Shown in pieces: positions 6,828 to 7,131 of a DNA stretch of 7,131 nucleotides; positions within the stretch are counted from its first letter, which is position 1; each line of letters opens with the position of its first letter. Position numbers and translations under genes: made by a program. A model generated the notes under the pieces. That model was not told the DNA's origin and did no database searches. It saw only the letters and a list, made by a program, of their open reading frames with translations. Source of the stretch: Candidatus Zixiibacteriota bacterium (GTDB lineage Bacteria > Zixibacteria > MSB-5A5 > GN15 > FEB-12); the NCBI GenBank assembly GCA_022570975.1, contig JACZYS010000132.1, positions 1 to 7,131 on the forward strand, given 5' to 3'.

Positions 6828-7131
6828 TTGCGTCCTTTTATAATAAAATTATTTTTATCTCTTTTTTCTTTTGTGCTTATCACGGCGGTCGCATCGGGAC
6901 AGAAAAAAATAAAAGTAAAAATTGCTACGTTAGCTCCGAAGGGCTCTCCGTGGCACGAGATACTCGTCAAGATGGGGAGAGAATGGCGGGAAGCCTCCAA
7001 CGGGCAGATTCAATTGAAGATATATCCCGACGGGGTTGCCGGTGACGAAGATTCGATGATTCGTAAGATGCGCATAGGTCAATTTCAGGCGGCAGCGCTT
7101 ACTTTTAACGGCTTAGCGTTCATCGACCCTT
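6828..7131 (+). CDS. TRAP-type (DctP family) periplasmic solute-binding protein, 5' part
   Basis: This is a predicted periplasmic substrate-binding subunit of a TRAP transporter, which captures a solute (often an organic acid) for a membrane permease. Only 101 codons are visible; family members are about 330 residues, so most lies beyond the right edge. An N-terminal signal peptide runs MRPFIIKLFLSLFSFVLITAVASG with likely cleavage at G24/Q25. The mature start KIKVKIATLAPKGSPWHEIL, then NGQIQLKIYPDGVAGDEDSMIRKMRIGQFQAAALT, matches the DctP N-terminal lobe (IATLAPxGSPW, Y-P-x-G-x-x-G-D-E, RKMRIGQ). The start is TTG at 6828, supported by GGAG at the right distance. G+C is visibly higher past about 6885 than in the AT-rich stretch upstream. 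The binding-site Arg and ligand residues are not in view, so the substrate cannot be named. Confidence 0.88.
   Translation, partial: MRPFIIKLFLSLFSFVLITAVASGQKKIKVKIATLAPKGSPWHEILVKMGREWREASNGQIQLKIYPDGVAGDEDSMIRKMRIGQFQAAALTFNGLAFIDP

Noticed and set aside
6788..7000. Minus-strand 70-codon frame at the right edge
   Set aside because: It is antisense to the signal peptide and conserved N-terminal lobe of the TRAP solute-binding protein.

Overview
The window looks like bacterial chromosome from a Gram-negative organism. It carries a type IV pilus / type II secretion gene pair, an Omp85-type outer-membrane barrel protein, and two proteins with export signals. The moderately AT-rich DNA, a MXAN_6640-like metalloprotease ending in a cysteine-bearing dockerin-type tandem repeat, and a single-POTRA barrel protein resemble the FCB group, most of all Candidatus Zixibacteria. 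That placement is inference from protein style; there is no rRNA or marker gene here.

Layout. Positions 2487 down to 1 (minus strand) hold a two-gene operon: the MshEN-type assembly ATPase (PilB/GspE), then the inner-membrane platform protein (PilC/GspF), overlapping by 17 bases; the platform gene runs off the left edge. Divergent from it, about 2536-4227 (plus) encodes a signal-peptide + POTRA + beta-barrel protein whose start codon is unclear: TTG at 2536, or a rare ATT at 2575 with the better ribosome site. A 226-base spacer follows, with an ATTGTC/GACAAT inverted-repeat cluster and a possible promoter. Next is a secreted HEXXH metalloprotease (4454-6484, plus) with a beta-sandwich and a C-terminal dockerin pair. 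Positions 6485-6827 are very AT-rich, with only a weak Lys-rich minus-strand open frame. From 6828 (plus) a TRAP-type solute-binding protein begins (TTG start, strong GGAG site) and runs off the right edge.

How they fit. The ATPase and platform are cytoplasmic and inner-membrane parts of one pilus or secretion machine. The barrel protein, protease and solute-binding protein all act in the envelope or outside the cell, but nothing shows they form one pathway. No tRNA, rRNA, CRISPR array, transposase or integrase was seen. I did not find a convincing new multi-gene system; the points most worth a second look are the start of the barrel gene, the dockerin-tailed protease, and the AT-rich island.
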